A DNA stretch of 64,000 nucleotides from Marinobacterium profundum. GTDB taxonomy: Bacteria > Pseudomonadota > Gammaproteobacteria > Pseudomonadales > Balneatricaceae. The position numbers and the translations under genes are program-made. The notes under the pieces were generated by a model, which saw only the letters and a list, made by a program, of their open reading frames with translations, made no database searches and had not been told where the DNA came from. The DNA is taken from the NCBI RefSeq assembly GCF_001528745.1, contig NZ_BCNS01000211.1:55110-119109 (forward strand), written 5' to 3'. Positions 7,499 to 16,909 of this stretch are shown one piece after another (within the stretch, counting starts at the first letter, position 1; every line of letters begins with the position of its first letter).

Positions 7499-8395
7499 TT
7501 ATTTTAATCCGTAGTCTTTGGCGACCGCTACCGCCAGCTCGGCCGCCAGCTCCGCCAACGGATTGAACGGCACATCGGGATAGGACGCTGTAAAACCCAA
7601 TGCACTGGGCGTCCAGATTGCCCTAACCCGGTTAAGACTTCCCTCTTCGAGTTCCTGGGCAATCATGGCATGGGGCAAGGTGGATATACCGACGGCATCC
7701 AGCGTCAGGCGGTGACAGGCAGACAATGAGCTGGATGAAAAAAACCTGACAGGCGGACCATCCAGTTCACGGAATTTTTGACTGATCTCAGCGTAGGGTT
7801 TGGTGGTTCTGGCGTAGGTAATAATCGGCCATTTGATCAGTTCTTCCAGATACAGAAGCCGTTTTGGCAAAGCCAGCTCCGGGCTGGCCACCCAGACCAG
7901 GGGAAAGGTACAGAGTTCACGATCCGCTATGGAGGGATCCGACACCGGCCCCATAAGAAACGCCAGATCCAGTGAGCGGTCCTGCAATCCGATACGCAGA
8001 TTGCTGGTGACATCCACGGTCATTTCCACTTCCAGGTTGGGCATGTCGGTATGCAGGCGCCGCAAAAAGTCGGGCAGCCAGGTATGAACAATGGTTTCCG
8101 ATACGCCCAGACGCAAAATACCGCCCAGCGATAGCGACAGGTTGGCCCGCTTGCGCAGTTGCTCCGACATGAAAATGATCTTTTCGGCGTAGGGCAGCAG
8201 CTCCTTGCCCTTGGCCGTGAGAGCCACGGGGCCGGGCCCCACCTCGCGCACAAACAGCTTAGCGCCGAGTTCTTCCTCCAGCGCGGCTATGCGCGACGAG
8301 ATCGCAGGCTGTGTAGTGCACTGGCGTTCCGCCGCTTTCCTGAAACTGCCAAGGGTCGCGACCCAGACAAAGGTTTCCAGACGTTTGAAGTTCAT
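7499..8395 (-). CDS. LysR-family transcriptional regulator of the 5-oxoproline operon
   Basis: 298 residues from the ATG giving MNFKRLETFVWVATLGSFRK. An upstream in-frame ATG would add 14 residues absent from typical LysR proteins. An N-terminal winged helix-turn-helix is seen (ERQCTTQPAISSRIAALEEE, residues ~22-41). A periplasmic-binding-protein-like effector domain follows from about residue 90. It is encoded just upstream of the operon in the same orientation and probably activates it in response to 5-oxoproline or a related metabolite. The effector is inferred from position only. Confidence 0.88.
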   Translation of the reverse strand: MNFKRLETFVWVATLGSFRKAAERQCTTQPAISSRIAALEEELGAKLFVREVGPGPVALTAKGKELLPYAEKIIFMSEQLRKRANLSLSLGGILRLGVSETIVHTWLPDFLRRLHTDMPNLEVEMTVDVTSNLRIGLQDRSLDLAFLMGPVSDPSIADRELCTFPLVWVASPELALPKRLLYLEELIKWPIITYARTTKPYAEISQKFRELDGPPVRFFSSSSLSACHRLTLDAVGISTLPHAMIAQELEEGSLNRVRAIWTPSALGFTASYPDVPFNPLAELAAELAVAVAKDYGLK

Positions 8396-8488
8396 CAGCG
8401 CCCCCTGCAAAATAAGTTCAGCGCCGCAAAGGGGCACTCTTTGGGGCAGACCAGCAAGCCTGGTCGACGGCAGGGATAACTAAGCTGC

Positions 8489-10963
8489 TCAGACAACAGA
8501 CTCGGCCGTAACGTCAATCAAGGTGCCGCCGAGCAACTGAGCCAGTTCTTCAACCGGAATCGGGCGACTGAACAGGTAACCCTGCAGCTCTTCGCACTCG
8601 TGCTTGCGCAGAAACTCGGCCTGCTCCGCCGTTTCCACTCCCTCGGCAATAACGCCCAAACCCAGCCGCCGGGCCATCGAAAGAATGGTCAGCACTATGC
8701 CAGTAGCAGCATCACTGTGGCCAATTTCACGGATGAAAGACTGGTCGATCTTGAGCCTGTCCACCGGGAAGGAACGCAGGCTGCTGAGAGAGGAATAGCC
8801 GGTACCAAAATCATCAATCGCCAGCTCTATACCCAGTGCACGCAGTTCATGCATGGCCTTTACCGCATTGTCGAGATTGTTCATTACCGTGCTTTCGGTG
8901 ACCTCCAACTCCATCCGATCGGGCGGTACGCCGAAGCGGCGCATGGCATCCTGTACGCTGAACACCAGATCAGAAGAAGTGAACTGCAAGGGTGACAGGT
9001 TCACCGCCATCCGCAACGGCCTTAGGCCCGCATCCTTTAGCCTTGTCAGATCGCGGCACGCGGTTTCCAGCACCCAGTTACCTATCACATTGATCAACCC
9101 TGTGTGTTCGGCTACCGGAATAAACTCCGCCGGACTTATCCAGCCGAGCTCCGGGTTTTTCCAGCGAATCAGCGCTTCAACGCCGATAATCTGGTGCGTG
9201 ATCGCATCCACCTGGGGTTGGTAATAAAGCAGGAACTCGTCACGTTGCAGTGCATGCACCAACGCCTGCTCAAGCTGCGCCCGCACTTCCAGTTTTTTGC
9301 CAATATCAGCGGAGTAGAAGCACAAGCCTTCCAGCCCCTCTAGACGGGACTGGAACATGGCGGTGTAGGCATTGCGCAGTAGCGCCGAACCATCCCGGCC
9401 ATCAGTGGGCCAGACACTGCCTCCCATATGGGGCACAAGCATGATTTCGCTGTTTTCATGCATCAAAGGCTGCTTGAGTGCCTCGAGCAGCGTCGCTGCA
9501 GTATCGTTTATATGTTCGAAATTCAGTTGATTGTTCAGCAGAACGGCAAAATCGTCACCGTTCAGATGGGCGAGAAAGGCTCCCTCCGGAGCCACAGTAC
9601 GCAGGCGTTCGGCCAGCATCCGCAATAGCTGATCTCCCACCGTTCGGTTCAGCAGCACCGAGGCCGATTCATGCCAGCTCACTTTCAGCACCAGCAAAAC
9701 AGCCAGGGTTCCGTCTGGGCCTTTATCGCCCAACTTGCACAACTGCCCTTCCAGTACGCCCTGATTGGGAAAGCCGGTAATAATATGATGCCGCGTCTGA
9801 TGCTCCAGACGCCGCATCAAAAGCCGGGTACGACTTTCTTCAATGCCATAGAGCCAGACACTCCAGAGCGCCCACCCCAGGGGCAGCAGCACCAATGCCG
9901 CCGCCGGAGCAAACCAGATTCGTTCTAGTGCCAGCAACGCCGCACTGCTCCCCAGTGTCAGCGCAACTGCCGCCAGCATGGCAAAAAAGCCCAGTCGTAG
10001 CGGTAACAACAGCACCATGAGAGTTCCACTTGCAACTAGCGCCACACTCAGCAAAAACTGCAGTTCTGCCGAGGCATGACGCAAAGGTACATTTTGCAGC
10101 AAGCCATTCAGCACATGAGCTATTACCTCGACACCTGGGGTACGCTCATGCAGACGTGAAACCGGCGTGGAAATAACATCACCCAACCCTGTTGCCACAA
10201 CACCGACCAGCACAAACTTGTCCCGGATCGCATTGGCGGCAACACGCCCAGCCAAGACGTCGGCATAAGACAGCCGCTTGGGAGGATCATTGATTGCGGC
10301 ATAGGGAATCAGCCCGCGCCCCGCCCTTATCCAGCCCAATCCCTGAGTCTTTGCAGCCACACTGATCCCGAATTGGCCGCGTTCAGCTCCGGCTACGTTC
10401 ATCATGGCCAGACCCAGGCCTGGCCAGCGCGGATCATCCAGCCCCGCGTAGAGAAAAAACTGCCGGCTCTGACCGTCAACATCCAGCTCAGCATCAACAT
10501 GTCCCAAAGCCGCCGCCGAAATCGCCAGATCGGGCATCGGCAGTAACTCGGATATAGGCCCGCCTGGGCTTGGTTGTGCCGGAGCCACGGCCAGCACCGT
10601 ACGGCCGTTGCGTTCGAGCGCAGTAGCCAAGAGGCCATCCGATCTGTCGTCTTGGGATTCAGTGAAGAGAATATCGAAGCCGATGGCCTGCGGGCCATGC
10701 TCAGTCAGTCGGTCGACCAACTGGGCATGGCGCGCCCGCGACCAGGGCCAGCGCCCAAGTTCGGCGATACTGGCATCATCTACCGTTACTATTACCAGCT
10801 GGTCACTCATTGCGGGTGACTGTACCGGTAGAATCAAATCATACAAAAACAGGTTAAGGCGTTCGAAGCGTTGCGGCGGGGCGAACAAAAAACCCGCCAG
10901 TACCAACATCACAAGTAGCAGGCCACCGACGACACCAGATCGATAATGGCCTCTCAGACGCAT
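8489..10963 (-). CDS. CHASE2 sensor protein with degenerate GGDEF and intact EAL domain
   Basis: 824 residues. An N-terminal membrane segment (~11-30) is followed by an extracytoplasmic CHASE2 domain (~35-290, with VTVDDASIAELGRWPWSR and GFDILFTE). Three further membrane segments (~303-370) precede a GGDEF-like domain and an EAL domain. The diguanylate-cyclase signature reads NGDDF (468-472), so synthesis is unlikely. The EAL domain keeps EALIRW (596), NLSP, ELEVTES, DDFGTGYSSL, LKID, AEGVET and QGYLFSRP, the residue set of an active c-di-GMP phosphodiesterase. Only 4 bp separate it from the FecR/LysM gene upstream. It probably senses an envelope signal and lowers c-di-GMP. Confidence 0.9.
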   Translation of the reverse strand: MRLRGHYRSGVVGGLLLVMLVLAGFLFAPPQRFERLNLFLYDLILPVQSPAMSDQLVIVTVDDASIAELGRWPWSRARHAQLVDRLTEHGPQAIGFDILFTESQDDRSDGLLATALERNGRTVLAVAPAQPSPGGPISELLPMPDLAISAAALGHVDAELDVDGQSRQFFLYAGLDDPRWPGLGLAMMNVAGAERGQFGISVAAKTQGLGWIRAGRGLIPYAAINDPPKRLSYADVLAGRVAANAIRDKFVLVGVVATGLGDVISTPVSRLHERTPGVEVIAHVLNGLLQNVPLRHASAELQFLLSVALVASGTLMVLLLPLRLGFFAMLAAVALTLGSSAALLALERIWFAPAAALVLLPLGWALWSVWLYGIEESRTRLLMRRLEHQTRHHIITGFPNQGVLEGQLCKLGDKGPDGTLAVLLVLKVSWHESASVLLNRTVGDQLLRMLAERLRTVAPEGAFLAHLNGDDFAVLLNNQLNFEHINDTAATLLEALKQPLMHENSEIMLVPHMGGSVWPTDGRDGSALLRNAYTAMFQSRLEGLEGLCFYSADIGKKLEVRAQLEQALVHALQRDEFLLYYQPQVDAITHQIIGVEALIRWKNPELGWISPAEFIPVAEHTGLINVIGNWVLETACRDLTRLKDAGLRPLRMAVNLSPLQFTSSDLVFSVQDAMRRFGVPPDRMELEVTESTVMNNLDNAVKAMHELRALGIELAIDDFGTGYSSLSSLRSFPVDRLKIDQSFIREIGHSDAATGIVLTILSMARRLGLGVIAEGVETAEQAEFLRKHECEELQGYLFSRPIPVEELAQLLGGTLIDVTAESVV

Positions 10964-10967
10964 GAAA

Positions 10968-12626
10968 TCACAGTGCCAAAACTCCCAGGACGCCCACCAT
11001 TATGACCCACCAGATACCATGATCAGGAATAGGCGCTATTTTCTGCGTGGCGCCCCAAGGGCCCTGATAGCCATCACTTTCAATGGAGCGCACCCGCAGA
11101 TAGCGACTCTTACCCTGCATCGGCTCAATGGCAATCTGCGGTTCGCTTAGCTGCTCATCACGCAGCAACTGGGTAAAGGCCTTGTCCGATGCCAGCTGTG
11201 CCTGAAAGGTCTGGTCTTCGGCCCCCTGCCAGGACGCAAGCAGCATGCCGTCATCATCCGCCGCCACCGCCGCATCAATTGCCGCAGGCATGGGCTTCAC
11301 TTCATAGGAACGCACGGCACCCAGCGGTCCCTCTTCGCCATCAGCTGCACGGCTGCGCAGACGCCAGTAATAGGTACCCAACTCCGCCATCGCTGTGCCG
11401 TCATAACGATCGGAATCAAGTTCGGATTCATCCAGAATAAGCTCGGAGAAATTCTCGTCTCTGGCCACCTGTACACGGTAACTGGTGGCATCTTCACTTT
11501 GGGTCCAAAGCATATCCGGGCCTGCACCGCGCAGTACCTGCGCATCACGAGGCTTAAGTTGCAAAGGTGGCTGCGGGCGGGCATTGATCAGGATCTGCTG
11601 GTCAGCGTTCAGGCCTTCAAGCCCCAGGTCATCAATCGCACGCACACGAATGTGATAGCTGCCATCGGGTACGTCCGGCAGGGCGGAATAGCGATACTGA
11701 CCGCGTTGCTGCCAGAGGATGGTATCAAAATCAGCATTATCCGAGACTTCAACTCTATAGCCGCTGGCTTTGTCCATCTCGGCCCAGGCCAGACGCCAGT
11801 TCAGCTGTTCGATTACAGCGGGGACGGGTTCGAGTACGGGAGCTGGCAGCAGGAGGCGCGGCTTCAGCGGCGCCTTGCCGGTTTCGACCTGAGTACCATA
11901 ACCACTTTTTACCAGTGCCTGCTTGCGACCACCACTGACAGCAACCTTGCCATGCAAGACTTCAATGTTCGAACCACCATTGGCCGCCACCGATGCGCGG
12001 TATTCGGTTCCCCGCACGGCACTGATGGCCGAAGGCGTTTGTATTTCGAAGCGGGAACCAGGCCCTACCGCCGGCGTGACTCGGGTAATCATACGACCCT
12101 CTATCAGGTTCATACGTGTATCTACCATGCCCGTTTCACCATGGGCACTGAGATTATCGAACTGCACCTGACTGCTGGCCTGCAGGCTCAGAATGGAATC
12201 ATCGGCAAAACGAATGGCCACGCTGCTTTCGGCAGCAGTGATGACCTTGTCACCGAGCTGCAACATGGCACCTTGCTGTAGCGGCTCTGGCACCGTGGCA
12301 CCTGCCCGAATCATCTGAGCAGAACCCGTAACGCTGGATACCTGCGCAGGCACCGCATTACTGCGAATCCACTTCAGCGGAATACGTACACGAGTGCCGG
12401 GACGAAGATTTTCAGGGTCCTGGATACCATTAAGTTTGCGCACCTGCTCAAAGCGCGTAACGCGATCAAGGTGCTTTTCACTGAGATTCCAGAGGCTGTC
12501 ACCTTCAACTACGGTATAAACCCAGTCTTGGGCCCATAGCTGTACAGGAAGCAACTGTAATACCAGAACAAGAAAAAACGAACGTAGGGATGCAGACGAC
12601 AGTAGGTTGTTCAAGGGTGACTCCAT
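10968..12626 (-). CDS. exported LysM and FecR domain protein
   Basis: 552 residues. An N-terminal hydrophobic export signal precedes a LysM module (VYTVVEGDSLWNLSEKHLDR, residues ~36-80). A FecR domain follows at ~125-235 (SAVRGTEYRASVAANGGSNI, LHGKVAVSGG). Two or three fibronectin-III-like repeats follow, each with an SYRVQVARDENF-like strand. The last 16 residues (GIWWVIMVGVLGVLAL) form a membrane anchor. LysM should bind peptidoglycan, placing FecR in the periplasm. Its operon partner is the CHASE2/EAL protein, and such FecR-CHASE2 pairs recur in proteobacteria. It probably tethers or modulates that sensor; the signal is unknown. Confidence 0.85.
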   Translation of the reverse strand: MESPLNNLLSSASLRSFFLVLVLQLLPVQLWAQDWVYTVVEGDSLWNLSEKHLDRVTRFEQVRKLNGIQDPENLRPGTRVRIPLKWIRSNAVPAQVSSVTGSAQMIRAGATVPEPLQQGAMLQLGDKVITAAESSVAIRFADDSILSLQASSQVQFDNLSAHGETGMVDTRMNLIEGRMITRVTPAVGPGSRFEIQTPSAISAVRGTEYRASVAANGGSNIEVLHGKVAVSGGRKQALVKSGYGTQVETGKAPLKPRLLLPAPVLEPVPAVIEQLNWRLAWAEMDKASGYRVEVSDNADFDTILWQQRGQYRYSALPDVPDGSYHIRVRAIDDLGLEGLNADQQILINARPQPPLQLKPRDAQVLRGAGPDMLWTQSEDATSYRVQVARDENFSELILDESELDSDRYDGTAMAELGTYYWRLRSRAADGEEGPLGAVRSYEVKPMPAAIDAAVAADDDGMLLASWQGAEDQTFQAQLASDKAFTQLLRDEQLSEPQIAIEPMQGKSRYLRVRSIESDGYQGPWGATQKIAPIPDHGIWWVIMVGVLGVLAL

Positions 12627-12689
12627 AGAAGATCTTGCGTTTACTCCATGAGCCTGAGCAACACCGTATATTGCCCCCAGCTAACGCAA

Positions 12690-12718
12690 AATGTAGGCCA
12701 AGCATGATCATAAATCAA
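12690..12718 (-). promoter_or_regulatory. candidate sigma-70 promoter for the FecR-CHASE2 pair
   Basis: On the minus strand TTGATT (12713-12718) and TACATT (12690-12695) are separated by 17 bp, 64 bp upstream of the FecR gene. No competing better match was seen in the AT-rich 12627-12823 interval. Confidence 0.4.
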
Positions 12719-12823
12719 AAGCTTAGACAAAACAGGCAATAACCAGCCCGCTGAACACTGTCGCTATTTTAATACTATTTAGCAGCCATTTACCTTAGAA
12801 AAACACTAAAAATACAGCAACAG

Positions 12824-12850
12824 AAAAACAAAAACCCCGCAATCGCGGGG
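12824..12850 (-). terminator. intrinsic terminator after ETF-QO
   Basis: On the minus strand CCCCGC and GCGGGG form a stem around a 4-nt loop (12835-12850), followed by TTTTTG and a further T-run. It lies about 136 bp past the ETF-QO stop; the interval between holds nothing else recognisable. Confidence 0.8.
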
Positions 12851-12985
12851 TATCGTCGTTACACAATAGGCAGCAGTTCCGCAACACCGAAAACCAGCCC
12901 GCCGCTATATTCAGACGTCAGCTGCCTGCCTCCTTGATAGGACTGCGCACAACGACCTGTATCACCAACGTCTGCTGCCTGCTGC

Positions 12986-14668
12986 TTACATATTCGGGTA
13001 GGTCGGGCCGCCACCGCCCTCCGGGACCACCCAGGTAATGTTCTGGGACGGGTCTTTAATATCGCAGGTTTTGCAATGGACGCAGTTCTGGGCGTTGATC
13101 TGAAAGCGCGGGCCGCTCGCCTCTTCCACCACTTCATAGACCCCCGCCGGGCAGAAGCGCTGCGCAGGCTCCGCCCAGGTGGGCAGGTTGGTGCCAATGG
13201 GGATACTGGCATCTTTCAGTTGCAGATGACTGGGCTGATCTTCCTCGTGGTTGGTGTTCGACAGAAACACCGAAGTCAGCTTGTCGAAACTTAGCTTGCC
13301 ATCGGGCTTGGGGTAGTCGATTTTCGGGCTCTGAGCGGCAGGCGTCAGCTGGGCATAGTCAGCCCGGGTATCGTGCAGGGTGACGGGCAGCTTGCCGCCA
13401 CAGAGGTTCTGGTCGATAAAGTTGAAAGCCCCCCCCATCAGGGTGCCAAACTTGTGCAGTGCCGGGCCAAAATTGCGGCTGCGATAGAGTTCGTCGTACA
13501 GCCAGGAGGCCTTGAAAGCATCGGTATAGGCGCTGATATCCTGGCCGACGCTGTCGTTTTCACCCAGGGCTTTGAACACGCTTTCGGCTGCGACCAGACC
13601 GGATTTCATTGCCGTGTGGGTGCCCTTGATCTTGGAGAAGTTCAGGGTGCCGGCATCACAGCCCAGCAGCAGGGCGCCGGGCATGGTCATTTTGGGCAGG
13701 GAGTTAAAGCCACCCTTGGTGATGGCGCGGGCACCGTAGGACACGCGCTTGCCGCCTTCCAGGTACTGGGCAAACAGCGGATGGTGCTTCATGCGCTGGA
13801 ATTCATCGAACGGGCTCAGCCAGGGGTTGCTGTAGTTCAGGTCGACGATCAGCCCCACCACCACCTGGTGGTTATCGGCGTGGTAGAGGAAAAAACCACC
13901 ACTGGTGCCTTCCTGCCCCTTGCCCGTCAGCGGCCAGCCGGAGCCGTGCAACACCAGGCCCGGCTGATGTTTGGCGGGATCTATGTCCCACAGTTCCTTG
14001 ATTCCCAGACCGTAGTGCTGCGGATCGGCGTCTTTGTCCAGCGCAAACTTTTCGATCAGCTGCTTGCCCAGGTGGCCGCGGCAGCCTTCGGTGAACAGGG
14101 TGACCTTGGCGTGCAGCTCCATGCCGGGTGTATAGCTGTCCTTGGGCTGGCCATCGTGGCCGATGCCCATGTCGCCGGTGGCGATACCCTTAACGCTGCC
14201 GTCTGCGTGATAGAGCACTTCGCTGGCAGCAAAACCCGGGAAGACCTCTACGCCCAGGGCTTCGGCCTGCTCCGCCAGCCAGCGGCACAGATTGCCAAGG
14301 CTGGCGACATAGTTGCCATGGTTGTGCATGGTCTTGGGCACCAGCGCATTGGGGATCCGCCGCGCAGACGTCGCATCGCCCAGCAGGTAAATCTGATCTT
14401 CGGTAACAGCGGTGGTCAGGGGCGCACCGCGCTCTTTCCAGTCGGGAAAGAGTTCTACCAGGGCACGGGGTTCGATCACCGCGCCTGAGAGTATATGGGC
14501 GCCGACTTCGGAGCCTTTTTCCACCACACAGACCGTTAGCTCGCGTTCGGCATCCTGCGCCTGCTGCATCAGGCGAATGGCGGCGGACAGACCCGCAGGC
14601 CCGGCGCCTACAATCACCACATCGAATTCCATCGACTCGCGTTCAGCAGCGTTCACGGCTTCGCTCAT
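12986..14668 (-). CDS. electron transfer flavoprotein-ubiquinone oxidoreductase
   Basis: 560 residues, full length for ETF-QO. It transfers electrons from reduced ETF to the ubiquinone pool at the inner membrane, linking acyl-CoA and amine dehydrogenases to respiration. A Rossmann FAD motif opens the protein (VIVGAGPAGLSAAIRLM, residues ~16-32). Later segments GHLGKQLIEKFALD and GALLLGCDAGTLNFSKIKGT are typical. The C-terminus holds the 4Fe-4S ligands, with C in RFCPAGVYE and the NCVHCKTCDIKDP cluster. It is encoded just downstream of etfB-etfA in the same direction, but a terminator between them suggests separate transcription. No frameshift was seen. Confidence 0.95.
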   Translation of the reverse strand: MSEAVNAAERESMEFDVVIVGAGPAGLSAAIRLMQQAQDAERELTVCVVEKGSEVGAHILSGAVIEPRALVELFPDWKERGAPLTTAVTEDQIYLLGDATSARRIPNALVPKTMHNHGNYVASLGNLCRWLAEQAEALGVEVFPGFAASEVLYHADGSVKGIATGDMGIGHDGQPKDSYTPGMELHAKVTLFTEGCRGHLGKQLIEKFALDKDADPQHYGLGIKELWDIDPAKHQPGLVLHGSGWPLTGKGQEGTSGGFFLYHADNHQVVVGLIVDLNYSNPWLSPFDEFQRMKHHPLFAQYLEGGKRVSYGARAITKGGFNSLPKMTMPGALLLGCDAGTLNFSKIKGTHTAMKSGLVAAESVFKALGENDSVGQDISAYTDAFKASWLYDELYRSRNFGPALHKFGTLMGGAFNFIDQNLCGGKLPVTLHDTRADYAQLTPAAQSPKIDYPKPDGKLSFDKLTSVFLSNTNHEEDQPSHLQLKDASIPIGTNLPTWAEPAQRFCPAGVYEVVEEASGPRFQINAQNCVHCKTCDIKDPSQNITWVVPEGGGGPTYPNM

Positions 14669-14765
14669 GGGGACTTACCTCTTGTTAGCGTGTGTAGTGG
14701 AATCAAGAAAATGGGTGGGTAATAGATGTTTGTGAGTAAACAAATAGATAAATGGCTGCGCCTTA

Positions 14766-14801
14766 CAAAAAACAGGGGCCGGCACGTGAGGGCCCGCCCC
14801 T
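14766..14801 (-). terminator. intrinsic terminator after etfA
   Basis: Minus-strand stem AGGGGCGGGC with GCCGGCCCCT (one imperfect pair) followed by GTTTTTTG, 31 bp past the etfA stop. It separates etfBA from the ETF-QO gene. Confidence 0.75.
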
Positions 14802-14832
14802 GAAGGCACAACGTTGAACAGATACTTGAATA

Positions 14833-15768
14833 TTAAAGCTTCGCTTCCAGCTCCGGCACGGCGTCGAAGAGGTCCGCAACCAAGCCATAATCCGCAACCT
14901 GGAAAATAGGCGCCTCTTCATCCTTGTTGATCGCCACTATCACCTTGGAATCCTTCATGCCCGCCAGATGCTGGATGGCACCGGAAATGCCCACGGCGAT
15001 ATAGAGTTCAGGCGCCACGATCTTGCCGGTCTGGCCGACCTGCATGTCGTTGGGTACGAAGCCCGCATCCACCGCCGCACGGGACGCGCCCACGGCCGCA
15101 CCGAGCTTGTCGGCGACCTTTTCCAGCAGGGCGAAGTTCTCGCCGTTGCCCATGCCGCGACCACCGGAGATGATCACCCGCGCCGCCGTCAGCTCGGGGC
15201 GATCCGATTTGGCCACCTCTTCACCGACAAAGCGCGACAGTGCCGCGTCATGCACCGCCGTCACGGCTTCAATGCTGGCAGAACCACCCTCGGCGGCGAC
15301 CGGATCAAAGGCCGTGCCGCGCACGGTGATGACCTTGATGGCATCCAGTGACTTTACCGTGGCTATAGCATTGCCGGCATAGATCGGGCGCTTGAAGGTA
15401 TCGGCCGACTCGACCGAGACGATATCGGACAACTGACCCACATCCAGCAGGGCCGCCACACGGGGCAGCAGGTTCTTGCCGGTGGTGGTGGCTGGCGCCA
15501 GCACATAGTCAAAGCCAGCGGTTTTGGCCAGCTCTGCCACCAGCGGCGCGACATTCTCGGCCAACTGATGCCCGTAGGCAGCGTTATCAGCCAGCAAGAC
15601 CTTGCTGACACCGGCAACCTGCGCAGCCTGATCGGCCACGGCCTGACAACCTTCGCCCACCACCAGCAGAGCCACATCGCCACCGATGGCGACAGCCGCG
15701 GCAACGGTATTGAGCGTGGCCGGTTTCAGGATGCTGTTATCGTGTTCCGCAATAATCAGGGTCGCCAT
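14833..15768 (-). CDS. etfA: electron transfer flavoprotein alpha subunit
   Basis: 311 residues, standard for EtfA. It forms a soluble heterodimer with EtfB that accepts electrons from several dehydrogenases. The C-terminal FAD-binding domain is plain: [59 protein letters not shown] and [20 protein letters not shown]. The N-terminus [10 protein letters not shown] is typical of the housekeeping group. Its ATG overlaps the etfB stop by 1 bp. Confidence 0.96.
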   Translation of the reverse strand: MATLIIAEHDNSILKPATLNTVAAAVAIGGDVALLVVGEGCQAVADQAAQVAGVSKVLLADNAAYGHQLAENVAPLVAELAKTAGFDYVLAPATTTGKNLLPRVAALLDVGQLSDIVSVESADTFKRPIYAGNAIATVKSLDAIKVITVRGTAFDPVAAEGGSASIEAVTAVHDAALSRFVGEEVAKSDRPELTAARVIISGGRGMGNGENFALLEKVADKLGAAVGASRAAVDAGFVPNDMQVGQTGKIVAPELYIAVGISGAIQHLAGMKDSKVIVAINKDEEAPIFQVADYGLVADLFDAVPELEAKL

Positions 15769-16517
15769 CAGATCACCTTCGCTTCGTTTTTCAGTTTTTC
15801 CACCAGCTCGGCCACCGAGCTCACCTTGATGCCACCCTTGCGTTCGGCCGGCGGCTCAACACCCAGCAGCTCGGTATGAGCGCGCAGCTCCACACCCAGA
15901 TCCGCCGGGGTTTTCACCTCCATGGGCTTCTTCTTGGCTTTCATAATGTTGGGCAAAGACGCATAACGCGGCTCGTTCAGGCGCAGATCGGTGGTGACAA
16001 TGGCGGGCAGCTTCAGACCCAGGGTCTGCAGGCCGCCGTCGACTTCACGGGTCACCAGGGCTTCATCACCCTCGATCTTCACTTCAGAGGCGAAGGTGCC
16101 CTGGGACAGGCCGGTGAGTGCCGCCAGCATCGGACCGGTCTGGTTGTTGTCAGAATCGATCGCCTGCTTGCCGAGAATAACCAGACCCGGCTGCTCGTCG
16201 GCCACGATTTTGGCCAGCAGCTTGGCGACAGACAAAGATTCAGGGCTGTTTTCGGTTTCGATATGGATACCACGATCGGCACCGAGCGCAAGCGCTGTAC
16301 GAATCTGTTCCTGCACAGCTTTCGGGCCAATGGAGACGACAATCACCTCGGTCGCCACACCGGCTTCTTTCAGCCGCACCGCCTCTTCCACTGCGATCTC
16401 GCAGAAGGGGTTCAGTGCCATCTTGACGTTGGCCAGATCCACGTCGCTGCGATCCGCCTTGACGCGCACCTTGACGTTGTAGTCGAGGACACGCTTGACC
16501 GTTACCAGTACTTTCAT
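15768..16517 (-). CDS. etfB: electron transfer flavoprotein beta subunit
   Basis: 249 residues from the ATG giving [20 protein letters not shown]; the longer upstream frame encodes no family sequence, so this start was preferred. Conserved EtfB segments are [53 protein letters not shown] and the C-terminal [15 protein letters not shown]. It binds AMP and completes the ETF heterodimer. The gene leads the etfBA operon. Confidence 0.95.
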   Translation of the reverse strand: MKVLVTVKRVLDYNVKVRVKADRSDVDLANVKMALNPFCEIAVEEAVRLKEAGVATEVIVVSIGPKAVQEQIRTALALGADRGIHIETENSPESLSVAKLLAKIVADEQPGLVILGKQAIDSDNNQTGPMLAALTGLSQGTFASEVKIEGDEALVTREVDGGLQTLGLKLPAIVTTDLRLNEPRYASLPNIMKAKKKPMEVKTPADLGVELRAHTELLGVEPPAERKGGIKVSSVAELVEKLKNEAKVI

Positions 16518-16841
16518 GCTGTTCTGCCTTTTCGCATTACTGTCCAGGCCCACACCCGCAGGAGCGGACCGCATCGATAACATGAACTTGCGCCCACCTG
16601 GCCATAAGGATAGAACCAAACAGGACACATGCTCGCCCAAAGGGCACGCCAGCCACAAAAAAATACGCTTCAAGCGCCGCTGGCCGGTAATTCAGTGTCA
16701 TGCAGTGTCGCCTGAAGCCGCGTATCGGACAATAACAAATGGAGCCTATTAATTGACATATGAGGCCACGCATACAGAAAGCGGCGGCCAATCAAGCGAT
16801 AAAAGGGAGAATTACAGGTAAAAAACTGACAAAAGGCAGGC
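16518..16841 (-). other. non-coding interval upstream of etfB
   Basis: About 320 bp between the trpE terminator and etfB, which must hold the etfB promoter. No strong -35/-10 pair was found by eye. A CGCTT/AAGCG stem-loop followed by seven Ts on the minus strand (around 16660-16685) could be a weak leader hairpin. No gene is seen. Confidence 0.4.
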
Positions 16842-16871
16842 AAAAAAAAACCGGAGCACAGGGCTCCGGTC
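16842..16871 (-). terminator. intrinsic terminator after trpE
   Basis: Minus-strand stem ACCGGAGC / GCTCCGGT with a short loop, followed by a run of eight or more Ts (plus-strand A9 at 16842-16850). It lies 39 bp beyond the trpE stop and is the strongest terminator in this half of the window. Confidence 0.9.
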
Positions 16872-16909
16872 TCGGGTTCAGCTAGCGCTGCTAGCGCAGC
16901 ATCGGCCGG

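Noticed and set aside
13373..14488. 371-codon plus-strand frame opposite ETF-QO
   Set aside because: Overlaps a clear ETF-QO gene with FAD and 4Fe-4S motifs and has no motif itself.
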